NCBI RefSeq assembly: GCF_010671925.1
Contig: NZ_JAAHIH010000004.1
Coordinates: forward strand, 921,501-985,500
Origin: Moorena sp. SIOASIH
GTDB taxonomy: Bacteria > Cyanobacteriota > Cyanobacteriia > Cyanobacteriales > Coleofasciculaceae
Length of the DNA stretch: 64,000 nucleotides
Reading direction: 5' to 3'
Of the stretch, positions 9,675 through 18,178 are shown one piece after another. A program made the translations under genes and the position numbers. A model generated the notes under the pieces. The model made no database searches and was not told the origin of the DNA. It saw only the letters and a list, made by a program, of their open reading frames with translations. Each line of letters begins with the position of its first letter. Position 1 is the first letter of the stretch.

Positions 9675-9863
9675 GGATTACTCCTTAGATAGGTTTGACA
9701 GGTGTCAAGCTAATAATAGCTGCTAGAAGCGAAAATAGGTTTGCTGGGCATGCGAATTAGAGGTCTGCCAAGGTATATATATTTGCCGCAGCGTCGGTTG
9801 AAAAATTTTCATCCAACGCTAGTGAGCAACTGCTCAAAGCAGTCAGTCTAACCTGGGAAACCT

Positions 9864-10487
9864 CTAGAGTGGGAAGTTTTGATCGACATCTTGGCGAGTC
9901 AGTGGTTGATCAAGCACTAAGCCTTCTCCACCTAAAACCTCTAGTTGTTTCCCATCTACCTCAATCCATACCTGAGTATTGGGGTCTAAACTGCTTGCTG
10001 TATAAACAATTTGCGCCAGACGACCACTCATGGAGCTACTGCCCCCACCAACGGTAAATTCCTGGGACAAATCTACATGAACACCATCACTTTTGAGAGA
10101 AACACCCCGTAGTTTTGTACCTTCGGGAATAGTGGTCGTAAATGTGCCATTGGTCGGTCCAGCCAATAAACCCTCGAATGCGCTCTCTAATATCTGACCT
10201 TTGTTAAGGGTCTTATTATTTAAGGGAATTGAACTGGGAATTAAAACAATTTGGTTATCAACATCATTGAGCCAATAGACCTGAATTTTTTCCTTAGTTG
10301 AGGGTTTTTCAGTTGTGGGTTGTATAGTCTGAGATGACTTGGGTGTAGTTGTCACAGGCACTTCTGGGGAAGATTGCTGTGAACGCCATGCCCACCAGGT
10401 ACCTCCACCTGCTGCTGTTAAGACTAGGATGGAAATACTGGCAATCACACCGAAAGGAATACCACGATCGTCTTGTTGGTCATGCAT
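9864..10487 (-). CDS. GerMN-domain membrane-anchored protein
   Basis: This 207-residue protein begins with a cytoplasmic stub, then one transmembrane helix (about residues 13-31, GVIASISILVLTAAGGGTWWAW) and a Thr/Pro-rich spacer. A GerMN domain follows (about 68-190; IQVYWLNDVDNQIVLIPSS, then ESAFEGLLAGP and GVHVDLSQEF). GerMN domains were named from spore germination protein GerM but are widespread as extracytoplasmic modules in cyanobacteria, sometimes linked to peptidoglycan. The function here is unknown. It lies in tandem with the DUF2993 gene upstream on the same strand (about 150-bp gap). Confidence 0.85.
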   Translation of the reverse strand: MHDQQDDRGIPFGVIASISILVLTAAGGGTWWAWRSQQSSPEVPVTTTPKSSQTIQPTTEKPSTKEKIQVYWLNDVDNQIVLIPSSIPLNNKTLNKGQILESAFEGLLAGPTNGTFTTTIPEGTKLRGVSLKSDGVHVDLSQEFTVGGGSSSMSGRLAQIVYTASSLDPNTQVWIEVDGKQLEVLGGEGLVLDQPLTRQDVDQNFPL

Positions 10488-10633
10488 AATAACTGATTAA
10501 TCAAAAGGTTGATTTACGGTAATTTGATTTACTGTGATCAGATCTGACTAGTGGCACAAAACCAAATTTAATTTTTGATACTTCATCCTTGATATTTCAT
10601 CCTTCATCTTTGATATTTAATACTTAACACGGT

Positions 10634-11410
10634 TTACTCCTTGATCCGGACAAATGCTGCTAATTCTAATTCGCTAGGACTTAACTGAAATTGTAAGATT
10701 CGGGCTGTGATGCCTTCATCTTCAATATTGCTGAGATTTAAGCGCTGGCTGAGACTACCAACAAATAACTTGATTAACTGAGGTGGGAGTGGGTTCCCAT
10801 CAACCGACAACTTTGGTTCAATTAGCTGTATGCTTTTCCCGGTCAGGATGCCCACACCGGAGTTTAATATAATCTCTAGGGGTTGATTATCTCCTTGCTG
10901 CAATGTCACTTGTAAATAAATACGGTTGTCATCTAGGAAGTCTACTTGTGAGTTCAGTAGTTTATAACGCCTACTGCCACGACTGATCACAACATTGATC
11001 AAATCGCTTAATAGTTCTATAACTTCCGGCGACTCTAGAGCTTGGTTAATATCTGACTCGGTTAAAACTAGACGCACTCCAGCTTGTAGCGGTTGCCTCA
11101 AAGAGTTCGCTAGTGAGTCTTTACCACCTTTACGGACCTTCTCTATATCAAGGTCAATCGGATCAGTTTCTAATTCCAAGACACCAATCCGGATATCTGG
11201 CGTGAGCCATAACCCCTTACCAGCAATTAACACCTGGTCTACTTTGCCTGGCAAAATTTGGTAATTGGGAGTGTTATTAACTCGGACTTGCAATTGCTCG
11301 ACCTGGGAAAGCTGGGAGCGGATATTGCTTTCGATCACCTTGTCGAGGATGAAACCCACCCCAGAAACCACAGTGATTAAGCCTGATAGGAATATGGTCA
11401 AAAATTCCAT
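10634..11410 (-). CDS. DUF2993 (LmeA-type) lipid-binding envelope protein
   Basis: The protein is about 258 residues with an N-terminal signal or anchor (MEFLTIFLSGLITVVSGVGF) followed by a DUF2993 domain (IESNIRSQLSQVEQLQVRV onward). Members resemble LmeA, a mycobacterial periplasmic phospholipid-binding protein, and are common in cyanobacteria. The chosen start is the ATG at 11410; an upstream in-frame codon at 11428 would add MCLFFS across an A/T run and is less likely. No Shine-Dalgarno sequence is evident at either. The role in the envelope is inferred from the family. Confidence 0.82.
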   Translation of the reverse strand: MEFLTIFLSGLITVVSGVGFILDKVIESNIRSQLSQVEQLQVRVNNTPNYQILPGKVDQVLIAGKGLWLTPDIRIGVLELETDPIDLDIEKVRKGGKDSLANSLRQPLQAGVRLVLTESDINQALESPEVIELLSDLINVVISRGSRRYKLLNSQVDFLDDNRIYLQVTLQQGDNQPLEIILNSGVGILTGKSIQLIEPKLSVDGNPLPPQLIKLFVGSLSQRLNLSNIEDEGITARILQFQLSPSELELAAFVRIKE

Positions 11411-11616
11411 GGAAAAAAAAAGGCACAACGTTAAGAGTGAGGTGAGGCAAGGAGGGCAGTTAAGGGAGATAGGGTAGGTGTAAGTAGTAGGACAAAATTA
11501 AAGTTAACTGTTAATACTTGGGAACGATAAACTTCAGATCAGGCAATAGAAGGGGATTCAATGCCTTCACAGGTCTTACACAATTCTTACACATGTCTTA
11601 ACACAGTTAACTGAAT

Positions 11617-11817
11617 CAGGACTTACGCACCAAGACCGTTAAAACCCGGTTTCTGGTTGTCTTGATGCAGTCGCTCATGGGGGGGACCACGGCAGTCGCT
11701 CATGGGGGGAACCCCCAAGACCGCGCTGCCTCCCCAAGACCGCGCTGCATCGCTATACATCAAACGCTGAAATCGGTGTAATTACCGTTAATAACCAGGT
11801 TGGTGGCGTAAGTCCTG
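11617..11817. mobile_element. MITE-like element with ends CAGGACTTACGC, carrying an inner palindrome
   Basis: Perfect 12-bp inverted ends, CAGGACTTACGC (11617-11628) and GCGTAAGTCCTG (11806-11817), bound a 201-bp segment with no coding capacity. Inside lies a GATGCAG...CTGCATC palindrome family member (11664-11751). A diverged relative is at about 41165-41337 and shares the inner part and the right end. No clear target duplication was found. Confidence 0.75.
11664..11751. repeat. GATGCAG...CTGCATC palindromic repeat
   Basis: It begins GATGCAGTCGCTCATGGGGG and ends CCAAGACCGCGCTGCATC. The 7-bp ends and the G5/C5 arms can pair, giving a long imperfect hairpin. Two internal modules (CGGCAGTCGCTCATGGGG and CTCCCCAAGACCGCG) are duplicated here. 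Other copies lie at 37854, 37992, 41210, 60291 and 63086. Confidence 0.9.
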
Positions 11818-11966
11818 TTTATTTCTACCCAGGTACTTACCAGAAAATTCCCTCTTAATCTTATCCCAAAACCCAGTTGAACCACCCTGTGCTAAAAGCT
11901 CCACCACAATTCCAATTTCAATGGAAACACTATAACGTCAGGCATAAATTGTGATAGCAAACAACC

Positions 11967-11993
11967 CCACACCAAGCTTTTACGATGGTGTGG
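11967..11993 (-). terminator. Possible terminator of lrtA/hpf
   Basis: An 8-bp stem CCACACCA/TGGTGTGG with an 11-nt loop lies about 80 bp past the hpf stop on the minus strand and is followed by GGGGTTGTTT, only a weak T-run. Between it and the gene stand five copies of the heptamer GGTCAAC (12020-12054). Confidence 0.45.
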
Positions 11994-12075
11994 AGCTTTG
12001 AGAAGATTTTGTTAACTCTGGTCAACGGTCAACGGTCAACGGTCAACGGTCAACCTTTAACCTTCCACAGAGTTT

Positions 12076-12717
12076 TTATATGAATCCTGCGGCAGCACTA
12101 AGGCTTTGAGGCACCTTACCGTTAGTGTGGTGAGTTTTACCATTGCCATTACGGGGCTGGATTACTCCATATCCGCCATGATTGCGTTCATAGATTACAT
12201 TAATCTCCCCGGTTTTAATGTTCCGGAACATATAAAAATCGTGGTCTACTAGCTCTAGTTGTTCCAATGCTTCCTCTACAGTCATTGGGGGCATGGCAAA
12301 ATACTTCATGCGCACCACTTCTTCGGGTAGCTCAGGAGTGCGATCGCTAATTAGATCAACTGGCATCGATTCTTCTTCTAGTATTACGCCTGTCTTTGCC
12401 TGATTACGGGTTTTCTGGGATTGCAGCTTCTCCTTATATTTCCGCAGTTGACGATGAATCTTATCAGCGACCAGATCAATGCTGGCATACAAGTTTTCAG
12501 TCCCCTCTTGGGCACGAATCACTGTCTTATTGGCATAAATGGTTACTTCAGCTGTCTGTTTAGGGTTTATCCGAGGATTACGAGCCACCGATAGATTTAT
12601 ATCCACCTGATTGGTAATGTTTTGAAAATGATTGACCGCCTTTTCTATTTTTTGATGTACATAGTCACGAATTGCATCGGTGATATCGATGTTTTTACCT
12701 TGGATAACAAGCTTCAT
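12076..12717 (-). CDS. hpf: Long-form ribosome hibernation promoting factor (LrtA)
   Basis: Long HPF dimerises 70S ribosomes into inactive 100S particles and protects them in darkness or starvation; the cyanobacterial gene is known as lrtA, light-repressed transcript A. The 213-residue protein has the N-terminal S30AE domain (1-100; [20 protein letters not shown], basic helix [16 protein letters not shown]). A variable linker follows, then the C-terminal dimerisation domain (about 125-190; [30 protein letters not shown]). A long 5' spacer (182 bp) before the divergent lipB gene agrees with the long untranslated leader known for lrtA, but no specific leader element was identified. Confidence 0.95.
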   Translation of the reverse strand: MKLVIQGKNIDITDAIRDYVHQKIEKAVNHFQNITNQVDINLSVARNPRINPKQTAEVTIYANKTVIRAQEGTENLYASIDLVADKIHRQLRKYKEKLQSQKTRNQAKTGVILEEESMPVDLISDRTPELPEEVVRMKYFAMPPMTVEEALEQLELVDHDFYMFRNIKTGEINVIYERNHGGYGVIQPRNGNGKTHHTNGKVPQSLSAAAGFI

Positions 12718-12899
12718 ACTGACTACTCCATCTCGTAACGTTTGCGCTTGACAATAGCAGTGGAGGTTGGGGAGATCTGCTATTGGTTCTTACTTTTACA
12801 CTATCACTTTGTATTCTAGAGAACATCAACTCTTGATTTCTCTTTAAATTCCTTTGCATTCGTTGACATTGATAAAATAGGGCATAGAGTATGAGATAA

Positions 12900-13568
12900 T
12901 TGAGGATTGTGCGTAAATGTTTAATTAGTCATCAAGGCTTAGTCCCTTACACAGTGGCTTGGGAGCAACAGCGATCGCTAGTTAGTCAACGGCTCCAAGA
13001 TTCCAGTTTGGATGATATTCTCCTGTTGCTGGAGCATCCACCAGTTTACACTCTAGGAAAAGGGTCGAGTATTGACTTTCTCAAATTCGATCCCAATCAG
13101 GTTAACTCGGAGGTGCATCGGATAGAGCGTGGTGGTGAAGTGACCTACCACTGTCCTGGACAGCTGGTAGGCTACCCGATTCTCAATCTCCGGTATTATC
13201 GCCAAGATTTACACTGGTACCTCAGACAGCTGGAGGAAGTTTTGATTCAGGTGTTGGCTATCTATGGACTAAAGGGTGAGCGGGTGGCTGGGATGACTGG
13301 TGTCTGGCTAGAAGGATGTAAAGTTGCTGCCATTGGCATTAAGGTGAAGCGCTGGATTACCATGCATGGCTTTGCTTTGAATGTCTGTCCTGACCTTGCA
13401 GGTTTTAATCATATCGTTCCCTGCGGCATTGCAGATAAACCCGTGGGTAGTCTAGCTCAGTTTATTGCGGATCTTAGTGTGGAACAGGTACGCTTAGATA
13501 TCTGTGCTAAATTTGCTGAGGTTTTTGGCGTGCAACTGATTGACCAAGGGGAAAGGGGATTTTGCTGA
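12900..13568 (+). CDS. lipB: Lipoyl(octanoyl) transferase
   Basis: LipB moves octanoate from acyl carrier protein to lipoyl domains of 2-oxoacid dehydrogenases and GcvH. The 222-residue length fits. Signature motifs include [31 protein letters not shown], the catalytic Lys of [11 protein letters not shown] and the catalytic Cys of IVPCGI. The start at 12900 is TTG ([13 protein letters not shown]); GTG at 12909 is an alternative. A GTAAGC-ended MITE begins 11 bp after the stop codon. Confidence 0.95.
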   Translation: MRIVRKCLISHQGLVPYTVAWEQQRSLVSQRLQDSSLDDILLLLEHPPVYTLGKGSSIDFLKFDPNQVNSEVHRIERGGEVTYHCPGQLVGYPILNLRYYRQDLHWYLRQLEEVLIQVLAIYGLKGERVAGMTGVWLEGCKVAAIGIKVKRWITMHGFALNVCPDLAGFNHIVPCGIADKPVGSLAQFIADLSVEQVRLDICAKFAEVFGVQLIDQGERGFC

Positions 13569-13579
13569 TACCAAATAGC

Positions 13580-13685
13580 GTAAGCATATGCGCTACGCGC
13601 ACGCTACGCGAACAGCATTCAGCATTCAGTTATCAGCTATCAGCCATTGGCCTATGGCAACGCTACTTGAGGTGCTTATGCTTAC
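13580..13685. mobile_element. GTAAGC-ended MITE with 8-bp target duplication
   Basis: Ends GTAAGCATATGC and GCTTATGCTTAC bound 106 bp. The flanking octamers CAAATAGC (13572-13579) and CAAAGAGC (13686-13693) match at 7 of 8 positions, as expected of an aged 8-bp target duplication. Cargo includes a GCGCTACGCGCACGCTACGCG palindrome and STRR-like CAGCATT/TCAGCTA heptamers. It lies just downstream of lipB. Confidence 0.8.
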
Positions 13686-13693
13686 CAAAGAGC

Positions 13694-14250
13694 TAAAGTC
13701 TTGCTACAAATGCATCCTGGTTTTAGGGTAATGGTATCGCACTACCCATTAAGGTGTTTGATGTATTTCACATTGGTGTAAGCTGAAAACCTGTTGTAGT
13801 CAACTTTTAGGTGCGACCCGTGGCGAATTTAATAATTAGATGCGGAAAGCGCACCTTTGCCTTTTGACTTTTGAGTTCCGCGTAGCGGTATACTACCTAT
13901 TTGCCGAGTATACAGCGTTTCTCATAGCTATAAGCTACACAGGTTTTTTTACCACTTCCGACTTTCGTGTTCTGACTTCCCTACTCCCTACTCCCTACTC
14001 CCTACTCCCTAAAAACCAGGATTTTGTACCTCACCCAATTGAGAATTGCTATATTTGTTAATTTTTATTTAATTTTTATGAAAAAAATCACCAGCTGTGG
14101 AGACAGCTGGTATAATCCACGTAATTAATTAGAGATACGTCGTCGTTTTCAATCAGGGAAATCCAGACTGCGCGTTCCCAAACCGACAGCCTAAAAATTT
14201 CTACATTAACTTAATCGTAACAGAGAATACGATTTTTTTGTAATTAAAGT
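13694..14250. other. Intergenic repeats between lipB and the rqcH homologue
   Basis: This gene-free stretch holds a palindromic repeat (13809-13856; AGGTGCGACCCGTGGCGAAT ... GCGCACCT; three further copies at 24656, 39479 and 52982). It also holds four CCCTACT heptamers (13979-14010) and the minus-strand terminator at 14081-14111. An open frame at 13840-14061 spans these repeats and shows no protein family signal. Confidence 0.7.
14081..14111 (-). terminator. Rho-independent terminator of the rqcH homologue
   Basis: A perfect 9-bp stem ACCAGCTGT/ACAGCTGGT with a 4-nt loop is followed on the minus strand by GATTTTTTT. It lies about 140 bp beyond the stop of the minus-strand NFACT gene. Confidence 0.85.
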
Positions 14251-16188
14251 TTACATTTTTTTGGTTGAGGCAGATTTCATCATGTAATCACGACCTTGAT
14301 CAGGACGCCCCCAGATGATTTGCTCGTGCTTATAAATCGCCATGCCTGGTTTAGCCCCTTTGGGCTTATAGACATATTTGGGTTTCGTGTAAACAACTGG
14401 TACCTGTTCACTCTGACACCCCCGGCTGTTGTAAGCGGCTAGATCAGCAGCAAATTGCAAATCTGCTGGATCAGCTACTGTTCCTGGCTCTAATCTCAGT
14501 AGTACATGACTCCCAGCAATCTCTTGGGTGTGAAACCAGAGGTCATAATCCCCAGCTGTGCGAAATGTCAGCTGGTCATTTTGCCGATTGTTGCGACCAA
14601 TCAATAATTCAAAACCACTGGGAGTCTGATATCGATAGGGCTGTGAGACATCGGATAAATTACGACTCCTTTGAGCAGAAGCTTCTAAATATCCTTGCCC
14701 AATTAGCTCTTCGCGGATTTCCTGTAGGGTTTGTAAGTCGTCTAGAGTGTTATAGGTGTTTAGCTGAGTCAATGATGCTTCAACTTGCTCTAAATACTGT
14801 ATTTCATCTTGTACTTCTTTTAGTAATGGCTCAACCGCATCGCGAGTTCGTTTTAGTTTTTGGTGTCGCTTGTAGAAAGCTTGGGCATTTTGAACCGCAT
14901 TTTTCTCAGGGTTTAAGGGAATCTTGACTGGCTGGTTGGTTTCAAAGTCAGGTAGGGTGATGGATTTCATCCCTGGTTGCCAATCCTGGAGATATGCCAT
15001 TAATAAGTCAGCTTTTTCTCGGGATTGGTCAGCTTGGTCAGATTGCTGTAAACGTTCGTTAAAGCTAGAGGCTTTTTGGCGTAGTTTTCGTAGGCTATTA
15101 TTTAGCTTCTGAGTCAGTTGGTTATGCAACCGGGCAAACTCGTGTTGATTGAGCTGGTTGGTGTAGTAGGAATTGAGTAAGGTTTGGATATTGTCAGCTG
15201 GTTTAACTATCCCCCAATCCATTACTGTATATCCTTGGTTTGTCCAGCCTGGCTGAAAAAGGTTGGCAGGTTTAAGGTTAGCTGGTTTAAGGTTAGCAGG
15301 TTGAAGGTTAGCAGGTTGAAGGTTAACAGGTTGAAGGTTAACAGGTTGAAGGTTAACAGGTTGAAGGTTAACAGGTTGAAGGTTAACAGGTTGAAGGTTA
15401 ACAGGTTGAAGGTTAGATGGTTGTGGGTTGTCTGTAGAGAAGTTGCTAGCGTTTAATAAAGTTTGTAACCATTGTTGCCAGCGTTGAAATAGGTTTTGCC
15501 AGTCGGATTCTTCTAGGGTTTCGGTGGATTGCTTTGGGTCTAAACCAGCTGCTTGTACCATTGAGCGAGCGAGGGTGGGACTCAATCCTCGATAACTTTT
15601 GAGTAACTGATGTGCTACTGCTCCTGGTATCAAACTGACTCGTTCTTGCCAGCTCTGGTAGGGTTCACTCAAACTGGGGGTGGTGCCAGTGAGGGCTGGT
15701 GGGAGTTCGTAGGGTTGACCGGTTTGAATAGTACGGACGCTGGATTGCTGGTTACTGACTTGATGAGCAGTGGTGATAATCAGATTGTCAGCATCGGTGA
15801 GGATTAGGTTACTGTATTTGCCGATAATTTCTACATACAAATGCCAAGTCGGAGCTTCTCCAGGGCGTTTGGCAAATTGCAGGTCTAAGACTCTCTCCCA
15901 AGGGGCAATGGTTTCGATGGCAATTAGGGCAAAGCCACCTAACTGGTGCCGCAGTTGGTCACTAAAGGTGAAGGTGTCGGGAACCCGAGGGGGTGGATCT
16001 CCTATGCAAATTCGGGCGGCTTGGGGATGCCAACAAATGGTGAGCCAACCTCGACCATTTAGGGTGCGTAGGGCGATGGCAATGGTGTAGCGATCGCGTT
16101 GATAGACTTGTTCGGCACGTCCTGGTACCCAGGTAGCACGGAGCTCAGAACAAGCAGCGGTCAGGGTGGTATAGTCAACAGGTTGCAT
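14251..16188 (-). CDS. NFACT-family ribosome quality control factor (RqcH/Rqc2-like) with LQPxN insert
   Basis: NFACT proteins (eukaryotic Rqc2/NEMF, bacterial RqcH) bind stalled 50S-peptidyl-tRNA complexes, and bacterial RqcH adds C-terminal alanine tails. Seen here: the NFACT-N domain (MQPVDYTTLTAACSELRATW, TICWHPQAARICIG), the coiled-coil middle (LNNSLRKLRQKASSFNERL, then LEQVEASLTQL) and the C-terminal NFACT-R domain (GFELLIGRNNRQNDQLTFR, DYDLWFHTQEIAGSHVLLR). The chosen start, ATG 16188, gives the conserved MQPVDY opening; 25 upstream codons open to 16263 are repeat-like. At 645 residues it exceeds relatives by about the length of the LQPxN array (DNA 15261-15426), inserted just before YTVMDWG. 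Confidence 0.9.
   Translation of the reverse strand: MQPVDYTTLTAACSELRATWVPGRAEQVYQRDRYTIAIALRTLNGRGWLTICWHPQAARICIGDPPPRVPDTFTFSDQLRHQLGGFALIAIETIAPWERVLDLQFAKRPGEAPTWHLYVEIIGKYSNLILTDADNLIITTAHQVSNQQSSVRTIQTGQPYELPPALTGTTPSLSEPYQSWQERVSLIPGAVAHQLLKSYRGLSPTLARSMVQAAGLDPKQSTETLEESDWQNLFQRWQQWLQTLLNASNFSTDNPQPSNLQPVNLQPVNLQPVNLQPVNLQPVNLQPVNLQPANLQPANLKPANLKPANLFQPGWTNQGYTVMDWGIVKPADNIQTLLNSYYTNQLNQHEFARLHNQLTQKLNNSLRKLRQKASSFNERLQQSDQADQSREKADLLMAYLQDWQPGMKSITLPDFETNQPVKIPLNPEKNAVQNAQAFYKRHQKLKRTRDAVEPLLKEVQDEIQYLEQVEASLTQLNTYNTLDDLQTLQEIREELIGQGYLEASAQRSRNLSDVSQPYRYQTPSGFELLIGRNNRQNDQLTFRTAGDYDLWFHTQEIAGSHVLLRLEPGTVADPADLQFAADLAAYNSRGCQSEQVPVVYTKPKYVYKPKGAKPGMAIYKHEQIIWGRPDQGRDYMMKSASTKKM
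15261..15426 (-). repeat. 15-bp coding repeat inside the rqcH homologue (NLQPV/NLQPA)
   Basis: About eleven units of AACCTTCAACCTGTT on the coding strand encode NLQPV, NLQPA and NLKPA. The unit and reading frame are the same as in thiL and anmK. Flanking family motifs stay in frame. Confidence 0.93.
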
Positions 16189-16263
16189 GGGCCAGGTGCC
16201 AGATCTGAGCTTGGTAGGATTGGGGTTTGAGAATGCGATCGCGTAGCGGCTCGTACCGAGCAT

Positions 16264-16756
16264 CGCCTAGCGCCTCAATGCGCGCGCATCGAATTTTGGC
16301 TGTGGCTATGCGATTGGCCGTAGGCCACGCGGGGCGCGTTCGCAGTCTAGTCCACTTCGTATTTTGGGCATTTACATACTATTGTATAAGCCAGCCTTAG
16401 GGCTACGATCTTATAGCCTTATTATCTCGCTTGTGAACATACTTTTTTAGGCAAGAGGCAAGAGGCAAGAGGCAAGAGGCAAGAGGGGAAAGATATCCTC
16501 AGTTTTGTTGTCCAATAAAATCAAACATTACAATTGTATCTAGTCCCAACATTACATCGATTACTCTATTTTTTTTACTCGATTTCAGCAATTAATAAAT
16601 CGCTATTATAGGATTTATAGGACTTATTTATGACGAATAATATTTTATATGGATATTTAAATTGCGTTAATAAATTACCCTAATTTTGTACTAACTAAGT
16701 AATTTTTAATTTGCAATTATTAAAAAATAAATTATCCTAAAATATTATTTTTGTGC
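16264..16756. other. Intergenic region with STRR and palindromes
   Basis: It contains a palindrome of the TTGGCCGTAGGCCACGC type joined to GGGGCGCGTTCG (about 16312-16340) and five copies of the heptamer AGGCAAG (16449-16483). The remainder is very AT-rich (16500-16756). No gene was seen. Confidence 0.6.
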
Positions 16757-16825
16757 TATAATAAAAGTGACCTTAATTAATAAGGTCAAAACCAGCCCCC
16801 TCAGCCTGAACAACTACGGGGCTGG
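16757..16825 (+). promoter_or_regulatory. Promoter -10 box, operator-like palindrome and leader hairpin
   Basis: A perfect TATAAT (16757-16762) is followed 7 bp later by the palindrome GACCTTA-ATTAA-TAAGGTC (16769-16787), placed where transcription should start. Next comes a CCAGCCCC (16792-16799) / GGGGCTGG (16818-16825) 8-bp stem with an 18-nt loop in the leader, then a good Shine-Dalgarno AGGAG (about 16847) before ATG 16862. No clear -35 box is visible, which may mean activator dependence. Confidence 0.55.
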
Positions 16826-16861
16826 CTATAACCCCCTAGTAACATAGGAGATAATTTCATT

Positions 16862-17050
16862 ATGACCTATCGAGACCGTCTTAGTCCCTGGGTAATTGTG
16901 CGGTTATTACCGAAAATGCAACGAGTGGTTGTTGCTCGCTTTCGTAATCGTTCAGATGCAGAGGGTCACCTGCGCAGTCTCCGACAGCTGATGCCTGATG
17001 TCGAATTTGTGATTATTTTTGATACTGGGGAGGAATTAGATCAGAAGTAA
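16862..17050 (+). CDS. Small conserved cyanobacterial protein (62 aa)
   Basis: The 62-residue protein MTYRDRLSPWVIVRLLPKMQ... resembles a small family of cyanobacterial proteins with a SPOR-like beta-alpha-beta pattern (RVVVARFRNRSDAEGHLRSL, then VEFVIIFD). A strong ribosome binding site (AGGAG, spacing about 10) and an upstream promoter with a hairpin leader support expression. It is monocistronic, with a MITE 44 bp downstream. The function is unknown. Confidence 0.78.
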   Translation: MTYRDRLSPWVIVRLLPKMQRVVVARFRNRSDAEGHLRSLRQLMPDVEFVIIFDTGEELDQK

Positions 17051-17093
17051 ATAAATAACTGCTTGTTTGTGGACGCTTGACAGTAGTTTGTGG

Positions 17094-17182
17094 GTAAGCA
17101 TTCAGCCGTCAGCCGTGAGCTTTTAGCTCACGCTACGCGAACAGCGGTCAGCCATTCGCGTAGCTAATGGCTGATAGCTTAC
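17094..17182. mobile_element. GTAAGC-ended MITE with 8-bp target duplication (89 bp)
   Basis: Left end GTAAGCATTCAGC (17094-17106) and right end GCTGATAGCTTAC (17170-17182). The flanking octamers GTTTGTGG and TTTTGTGG match 7/8. Inside is a hairpin GAGCT-TTT-AGCTC joined to ACGCTACGCGAA, a variant of the short CGCGTAGCG palindrome. Confidence 0.82.
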
Positions 17183-17244
17183 TTTTGTGGATGCTAAACA
17201 GTTAACGCTCAACCGTAAACTGAGCCAGAAAAACGTTATAAAAG

Positions 17245-17275
17245 TTGACACTTGATCGCTTTTTTCTCTGATTAA
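17245..17275 (+). promoter_or_regulatory. Possible promoter of the CHRD gene
   Basis: TTGACA (17245-17250) is followed about 19 bp later by a GATTAA-like -10. The spacing is slightly long and the -10 is weak. Confidence 0.3.
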
Positions 17276-17337
17276 AAAAAACTATAGTTTTTATTGAGGT
17301 CAAATTTCCAATTCTCTATACAGTAAAGGAGAAACTC

Positions 17338-17991
17338 ATGAAACATTTCTTAGCATCTACAACCTTAGTCACAGGATTGGCATTACTGCCATCCTTGGCT
17401 AGTACACCAGCCAGTGCCTATACCCTGTTTCAAGCAACATTGGACAGTGCTCAGGAAGTCGCTCCTGGAGGGGTTACCCAATCCCCAGCAACTGGCTCTG
17501 CTAGCTTAAAACTCAATGATGCTGGTACTGAACTGAGTTACAGTATTAACGTTTTTGGTGTGGACTTTAGCCAGCTAGCGGATGTACCAAGTCCTGCAAA
17601 TGCTCTAGATGTGGCTACCCAGCTCCATTTTCACCAAGCTCCCCGTGGGGAAAATGGTCCGGTAGTCTTTGGTATTTTTGCTCCGGATCAGGATAATGAT
17701 GACCGCACGGTTACCTTTAACTCGGATGGCTCAACCACTATCTCAGGAATTTGGGATCTTGATGATCCTGCCAGTACTTCCTTGAGTGAGATTGCTCCTG
17801 GACTGCTGGCTACTGCTCCTGGTGCAGATACCGATCTCTATTTGAATCTTCACTCAGAAAATGACCCAGCAGGGATAATTAGAGGACAAATCATTGCTAC
17901 CCCTGTCTCCGAACCCTTCTCAGTATTAGGTTTAGTAGCGGTGGGAGTAATTGGTGCAGGTTCAGCCATCAAGAGAAAGCTAGTAAGCTAG
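17338..17991 (+). CDS. Secreted CHRD-domain protein with PEP-CTERM-like tail
   Basis: The 217-residue protein has a clear signal peptide (MKHFLASTTLVTGLALLPSL, cleavage probably after ASA near residue 27). A CHRD domain (chordin-like fold) follows at about 30-185 (FQATLDSAQEVAPGGVTQSP; LHFHQAPRGENGPVVFGIF; DLYLNLHSENDPAGIIRGQI). The C-terminal tail, VSEPFSVLGLVAVGVIGAG then KRK, has the proline-glutamate-hydrophobic-basic layout of PEP-CTERM sorting signals with a degenerate motif (SEP). It is thus probably exported and processed at the envelope. The ribosome binding site AAAGGAG supports ATG 17338. Confidence 0.88.
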   Translation: MKHFLASTTLVTGLALLPSLASTPASAYTLFQATLDSAQEVAPGGVTQSPATGSASLKLNDAGTELSYSINVFGVDFSQLADVPSPANALDVATQLHFHQAPRGENGPVVFGIFAPDQDNDDRTVTFNSDGSTTISGIWDLDDPASTSLSEIAPGLLATAPGADTDLYLNLHSENDPAGIIRGQIIATPVSEPFSVLGLVAVGVIGAGSAIKRKLVS

Positions 17992-18178
17992 TACTCTGTC
18001 AATTTAGTTTTTAGGGTTAGGTGTTAGGGGTTAGGTGTTAGGTAAATGGTGCTTGGTTAATGGTTAATGGTATTAGAAATAATGTTAGGTTAATATTGTT
18101 AGGTTATAGTATTTAATCCCTAATCCCTAATCCCTAATCAGGAAAAGTAAAAGTCTAGTTACCCCGTCAATTTAATCG

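Noticed and set aside
13840-14061. 73-codon frame
   Set aside because: It runs across an AGGTGCG palindrome and CCCTACT heptamers, has no family signal and no ribosome binding site.
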